A DNA stretch of 35,000 nucleotides from Symbiodinium natans (Eukaryota; Sar; Dinophyceae; Suessiales; Symbiodiniaceae): the NCBI GenBank assembly GCA_905221605.1, contig CAJNDS010000657.1, positions 240,001-275,000 on the forward strand, in the 5' to 3' direction. Each line of letters begins with the position of its first letter. Position 1 is the stretch's first letter. Below the pieces are notes generated by a model. It was not told the DNA's origin. It saw only the letters and a list, made by a program, of their open reading frames with translations, and ran no database searches. Made by a program: the position numbers and the translations under genes. Positions 31,875 to 35,000 of this stretch are shown here, piece after piece.

Positions 31875-31975
31875 CAGCAAGGGAATTTTCAGGATGCGAG
31901 CGCATCATTGACAGCGAGGTGCGCAGCCAGCTGGCGCTCAGCATCCCTACGGGCCTTTCGTGAGCTCGAGCTTGA
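31875..31975 (-). CDS. Exon-like segment, strand undecided
   Basis: Minus: KARRDAERQLAAHLAVNDAL. Plus: after TTTTCAG, CERIIDSEVRSQLALSIPTG ending at a GTGAGC donor. Both look like protein. Confidence 0.35.
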
Positions 31976-31980
31976 AAAGG

Positions 31981-32215
31981 GGTTTAGGGTTTAGGGTTGA
32001 ATTAGGGTTTAGGGTTTAGGGTGTAGGGTTTAGGGTTATAGGGTTATAGGGCTATAGGGTTCAGGGTTGAGGGACTAGGGTTTAGGGTTCTAAGGCAGGG
32101 TTGGTAAGAGATTTAGCATATACGGGCTGTTCGGGGCCGGGTCAGGGTGGTGTTTAGGGTTCAGGGCTTAGGGTTTAGGGATTAGGGTTAGGGTTTAGGG
32201 TTTAGGATTTAGGGA
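31981..32215. repeat. Decayed TTTAGGG block with GTTATAGGG variants
   Basis: Imperfect units over 200 bases, including three TTATAGGG-like units. Confidence 0.8.
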
Positions 32216-32310
32216 TGTGCCCCCGTATGCTAACAGTCCTTAATAGGGATGATAGTTATGGGTACTATCATCCCTACTAATGACTGTTAGTATACGGGGA
32301 AAAATCCCAA
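32211..32310. mobile_element. TIR element, family D copy 2
   Basis: GGGATGTGCCCCCGTATGCT and the inverse TAGTATACGGGGAAAAATCC, with a strong central palindrome GGGATGATAGTTATGGGTACTATCATCCC broken at its centre. Confidence 0.78.
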
Positions 32311-32334
32311 TATCTAGGATGTTCATGGTGAAGG

Positions 32335-32425
32335 GTCACTAAGGCGATTTTCAGTATTCTTGAGGGTATCGGGAGTTTCCGGGCCCCCACGGGTGTCCCC
32401 CGCGGTCTCCCCGATCCCCACCTGA
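32335..32425 (-). CDS. Exon-like segment, unknown
   Basis: After TTGCGGTTCAG the minus strand reads VGIGETAGDTRGGPETPDTL then KNTENRL. Low support. Confidence 0.3.
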
Positions 32426-32497
32426 ACCGCAAGCCCTGAAGCCGTGAAACTGTAAAACAGAAAAACCCTAAATCCTTAAACCCCAAAACCCTAAAAC

Positions 32498-32590
32498 TTG
32501 GGATGTTCCCCCTTACGAACAGTCATTAAAAAAGATTGTGCTAGGGGCTACTAATCCCTATTGAGGACTGTTAGTATAAGGGGAACATCA
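32498..32590. mobile_element. TIR element, family D copy 3
   Basis: TTGGGATGTTCCCCCTTACG and TTAGTATAAGGGGAACATCA inverted ends. Confidence 0.8.
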
Positions 32591-32591
32591 A

Positions 32592-32870
32592 AATCTAAAA
32601 CCCTAAGACACTAAACCCCTAAAACCCTAAAACCCTAAAACCCTAAAAACCCTAAAACCCTAAAACCCTAAAAAACCCACAACCCTAAAACCCAAAAACC
32701 CTAAAACCACAAACCCTAAAATCCAAAACCTTAAACCCTAAGCCCCAAGCTCCAAACCCTACAAACTCTAAACCCTGAACCCTAAAACCGTAAACCCAAA
32801 AAAAACCAAGGCCTAAACCTTAAAAAGCCTCAAGCCCTGAAACCCTAAAACCAACCCACACCCACTCCGC
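32592..32870. repeat. CCCTAAAA (Chlamydomonas-like unit) array and decayed remainder
   Basis: About twelve 8-base CCCTAAAA units to 32700, then diverged sequence. Confidence 0.9.
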
Positions 32871-33002
32871 AAAAGATGCGGCACATCCTTACATAGGGGA
32901 GGTTTCGGGTTTAGGGTTTAGGGTTTACGTTGTAGGGTGTAGGGTTTAGGGTACTATAAACTCCCTAAGCCCTAAACCCTAGGGTCCAGGGTTCAGGGGC
33001 TC

Positions 33003-33115
33003 TCACTGTCTTGGCCCTGGGTATCTCTCAGCATGCCCCGAGATCCACCTACATTCGCTTGGACAGTAGACCCAAAGGGCAATGTCCGCGACCGCTGTAC
33101 GATCTCTTCATGAAG
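33003..33115 (-). CDS. Exon-like segment, strand undecided
   Basis: Minus: HEEIVQRSRTLPFGSTVQAN. Plus after TATCTCTCAG: MPRDPPTFAWTVDPKGNVRD. Both plausible. Confidence 0.33.
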
Positions 33116-33208
33116 TCAGTCGATGGACGTAGTGCTGTCTCCAACACTAGTGCTCCAAAGATTTACGTCCTAAAACAATAAACCCTAAACACTGTTTGAG
33201 AATCCTGA

Positions 33209-33299
33209 ACTCTAAGCCCCTAAACCCTAAACCCTAAACCCTAAACCCTAAACCCTAAACCCTAAACCCTAAACCCTAAACCCTAAACCCTAAACCCTG
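33209..33299. repeat. CCCTAAA array (about 12 units)
   Basis: Pure block that, in gene sense, begins with the GT donor of the exon at 33296-33363. Confidence 0.97.
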
Positions 33300-33363
33300 T
33301 GCACCTCCGGGTTTCCCAGACCGTTGGCCATGATGCGGAGCACCTCCCATGGGTGGTTCCGGG
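33296..33363 (-). CDS. Exon-like segment, unknown (HPWEVLRIMANGLGNPEV)
   Basis: After CCGAAG at 33364-33365 the minus strand reads RNHPWEVLRIMANGLGNPEV then HR. The donor AGG|GTTTAG is the first telomere unit itself. High GC3 and protein-like. Confidence 0.6.
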
Positions 33364-33465
33364 CTTCGGGTTGTTGGTTTATAGGGCTTTGGGTTTAGGG
33401 TTTAGGGTTTAGGGTGTTGTTGGTTTCGGCTTCATAGGCCTGAGGGTTTGGGGGGCTCAGGGGAA

Positions 33466-33575
33466 TTTAGGGGGGGGGGGGGGGGGTTTGAGGGTGCAGA
33501 GGGTTTAGAGGGTTTAGAGGGTTTACAGGGTTTACAGGGTTTACAGGGTTTAGAAGGTTTAGAAGGGAGACTCTG
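33466..33575. repeat. G-tract and 9/10-base GGGTTTAGA/GGGTTTACA tandem
   Basis: A 16-17-G run followed by repeated AGAGGGTTT and ACAGGGTTT units: a telomere-derived minisatellite. Confidence 0.9.
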
Positions 33576-33629
33576 AGGGCTTGTAGGGTTGAAAGGGCTT
33601 CGGGGTTGAGGGTTTATAGGGCTTCGGGT

Positions 33630-33678
33630 TTAGGGTTTAGGGTTTGGGGTTTAGGGTTTAGGGTTTAGGGTTTAGGGC
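33630..33678. repeat. Interstitial telomeric block, TTTAGGG
   Basis: Seven units. Confidence 0.93.
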
Positions 33679-33762
33679 CCAGACGAAGAGAACCACCCTT
33701 GAGAAGGCAGAAATCCCCTGGCAAAATCCGTCAACATCTCCAGGGTGGATATGGCCTCTATG
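33678..33762 (-). CDS. Exon-like segment, unknown (ISTLEMLTDFARGFLPS)
   Basis: Minus strand IEAISTLEMLTDFARGFLPS then QGWFSSSGP and stop in telomere repeat. Its upstream side abuts a G-run and a family F repeat. Confidence 0.45.
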
Positions 33763-33764
33763 GG

Positions 33765-33893
33765 GGGGGGGGGGTTTTGACAACAATGAGGGACCCCGAA
33801 TATAGTCCCCCAAATAGTGAAATTTCCCTTCATAAATAAGGACCCCAAGAAGGTACCCCTGTTTTTTGGAAACCCCCATATTAGGGTTCGGCA
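33765..33893. mobile_element. Family F repeat copy with G-tract
   Basis: AAGGACCCCAAGAAGGTACC and GGAAACCCCCATAT as at 1171; a 12-G run at the left. A longer minus-strand frame runs through it from a possible coding part at 33900-33950 (LELEYSFLFHRPLP). Confidence 0.5.
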
Positions 33894-33954
33894 GGGGCCG
33901 ATGGAAAAGAAATGAATATTCCAACTCAAGCCTTGCCGGAACGCAAACCAAAAC

Positions 33955-34285
33955 TCTAAAACCCTAGACCTTATTACACCCGTATATCCCTACAAAGCCT
34001 CCAACCCTATAACCCATAACCCGGTAACTCTACAATGAACACTGTAAGCCAAAAAAACTTGAACCCTACAACCCGAAACCCTATAAGCCTAGTACCTCTA
34101 CAACCCCAACATATACTAATACGCCATAACCCTATAAGCCTATAACCCTAACCCTAAAGCCTATAAACTTGTAACCGCATAAACCTTACACCCTAATCCT
34201 TATGACCCTATATACCCATACCGCTAAACCCTAAACCCTAAAACCTAACCTAACCCCTAACTGCTAAACCCTAAGCCCTAAACCC
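33955..34285. repeat. Decayed telomeric sequence
   Basis: About 300 bases of words such as CCCTATAAGCC and CCCTACAACC, apparently an old CCCTAAA block, with recognisable units only at the right end. Confidence 0.75.
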
Positions 34286-34303
34286 TAACATCTGGGCCGC
34301 CAC

Positions 34304-34360
34304 CTGCCGCGAAATGGCGTTGGACCATGCCATCAGCGTCTCGGCCGCTGCTTGGCGCGC
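34304..34360 (-). CDS. Exon, unknown (AAAETLMAWSNAISRQ)
   Basis: Acceptor CTGCAAAG at 34361-34362, 19 codons reading ARQAAAETLMAWSNAISRQ, donor CAG|GTGGCG. High GC3, helical. CCCTAAA left and TTTAGGG right. Confidence 0.62.
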
Positions 34361-34374
34361 CTTTGCAGGGGTTT

Positions 34375-34455
34375 GGGGTTTAGGGTTTAGGGTTTAAATT
34401 TAGGGTTTAGGGTTTAGGGTTTAGGGTTTAGGGGGTAGGGTTTAGGGTTTAGGCC
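34375..34455. repeat. Interstitial telomeric block, TTTAGGG
   Basis: About ten units; decayed units continue to about 34570. Confidence 0.93.
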
Positions 34456-34574
34456 TGGGTTCAGGGTTTAGGGTGCGGGGGGAAGTTCAGGGTTTAGGTC
34501 GTAGGGAAGCTTCGGGTTTACGGTTTAGGCTTTCGGACGTAGGGCAGCTTAGGTTTAGGGCTTAGGGAAGTTCA

Positions 34575-34656
34575 GGGTTGAACCGAGCCATGTCACTGTC
34601 GGAACATGCAAAGGCCCCAAAGCGTGCCTAATCGTCTGCCCTCTCAGAGCAAATCC
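34575..34656 (-). CDS. Exon-like segment, unknown
   Basis: Acceptor CCACCCCAG, then GFALRGQTIRHALGPLHVPT and VTWLG. Moderate support. Confidence 0.38.
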
Positions 34657-34810
34657 CTGGGGTGGGTTTGTGGGCCCTGGGTTCAGGGATTTCTAGCCTA
34701 AACCCCAAACCCTATAAACACTTAACCCTAAACCCTAAACCCTCAACCCTAAATTCGGGGTTAACAGGGATTCGGGCCCATAGAACTTAAAAATGTTGCA
34801 AAAAAGCCAC

Positions 34811-34868
34811 CCCGGAATCCATGGATCGCTTTAGAAGGAACCGGGGCCTGATGTTGGGTCCCGGCGTC
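34811..34868 (-). CDS. Exon-like segment, unknown (PNIRPRFLLKRSMDSG)
   Basis: Acceptor TGTCTGGCAG at 34869-34870, one base plus 19 codons reading TPGPNIRPRFLLKRSMDSG, donor GTGGCT at 34810. The acceptor lies 8 bases downstream of a duplicated insertion-site copy. Confidence 0.52.
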
Positions 34869-34877
34869 CTGCCAGAC

Positions 34878-34998
34878 ATTGACACATAGGAAGGGGGCTT
34901 TTGAGATGGACCGGGTTTAGGGTTTAGGGTTTGGGGTTTAGGGTTTAGGGTTTAGGGTTTAGGGTTATTGACACATAGGAAGGGGGCCTTTGAGATGG
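34878..34998. repeat. Telomeric insertion flanked by a 32-base direct duplication
   Basis: 34878-34909 and 34967-34998 match at 31 of 32 bases (start ATTGACACATAGGAAGGGGG). Between them lies a TTTAGGG block (34910-34966) with little else. A clear target duplication next to an exon acceptor. Confidence 0.93.
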
Positions 34999-35000
34999 GC

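Noticed and set aside
1-35000. Window as a chromosome end
   Set aside because: Telomere-type blocks occur in both orientations throughout, separated by unique sequence and exons, so they are interstitial.
1-35000. CRISPR array
   Set aside because: Repeat units are 7 bases, contiguous and without uniform spacers.

Overview
The window looks like nuclear DNA of a dinoflagellate. The signs are plant/alveolate-type telomeric repeats (TTTAGGG) scattered in both orientations over the whole 35 kb, protein-coding information cut into pieces of roughly 36-100 bases, splice donors that are often GC and sometimes apparently GA, many short terminal-inverted-repeat (TIR) elements, and recognisable coding that runs one way, on the minus strand. 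No rRNA, tRNA, operon, CRISPR array or bacterial gene organisation is visible. The species cannot be told from this stretch.

Three minus-strand genes can be recognised by joining open segments at AG and GT/GC/GA boundaries. (1) At the left end, exons near 2.75, 1.94, 0.77 and 0.14 kb read in order as the N-terminal half of a cyclophilin-type peptidyl-prolyl isomerase; the gene runs off the left edge. (2) At 12.1-14.5 kb there is a multi-pass membrane protein with a TIR-like (Toll/interleukin receptor-like) core. It has the largest exons in the window and the clearest introns. (3) At 19.9-27.6 kb there are scattered microexons of a class 3 lipase, in the expected order: FRGS..DW, VHSGFW, GGSKGGA (nucleophile elbow), VTFGAP, and DPVP..YHKG (catalytic Asp and His). 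About forty further open, mostly minus-strand segments lie between these and to the right. Several have good splice signals but no recognisable family. The proven cyclophilin introns also contain open segments that are not exons, so the unassigned ones are given with moderate or low confidence.

Most of the rest is intron. It is filled with interstitial telomere-repeat blocks: nearly pure TTTAGGG/CCCTAAA arrays, arrays homogenised for a variant unit (TTTGGGG, TATACCC dimers, TCTAGGG, CTTAGGG, TTTTAGGG, TTTAGGGG), and old decayed ones. It also holds several families of roughly 100-base TIR elements, called A-G here.

The most interesting point is how this material relates to introns. A family A element sits in the TIR-like gene with a 4-base target duplication, and its ends make an exact GC-AG intron that restores the frame. 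Three family B elements, each with a 4-base target duplication, lie between coding-like stretches. Three telomere-repeat blocks are flanked by direct duplications of 16, 32 and 36 bases, and one of them interrupts the TIR-like reading frame. Each TTTAGGG unit carries both a GT and a TTTAG|G, so telomere-repeat insertion into genes could generate splice-competent introns. This is a testable hypothesis, not something the sequence proves.
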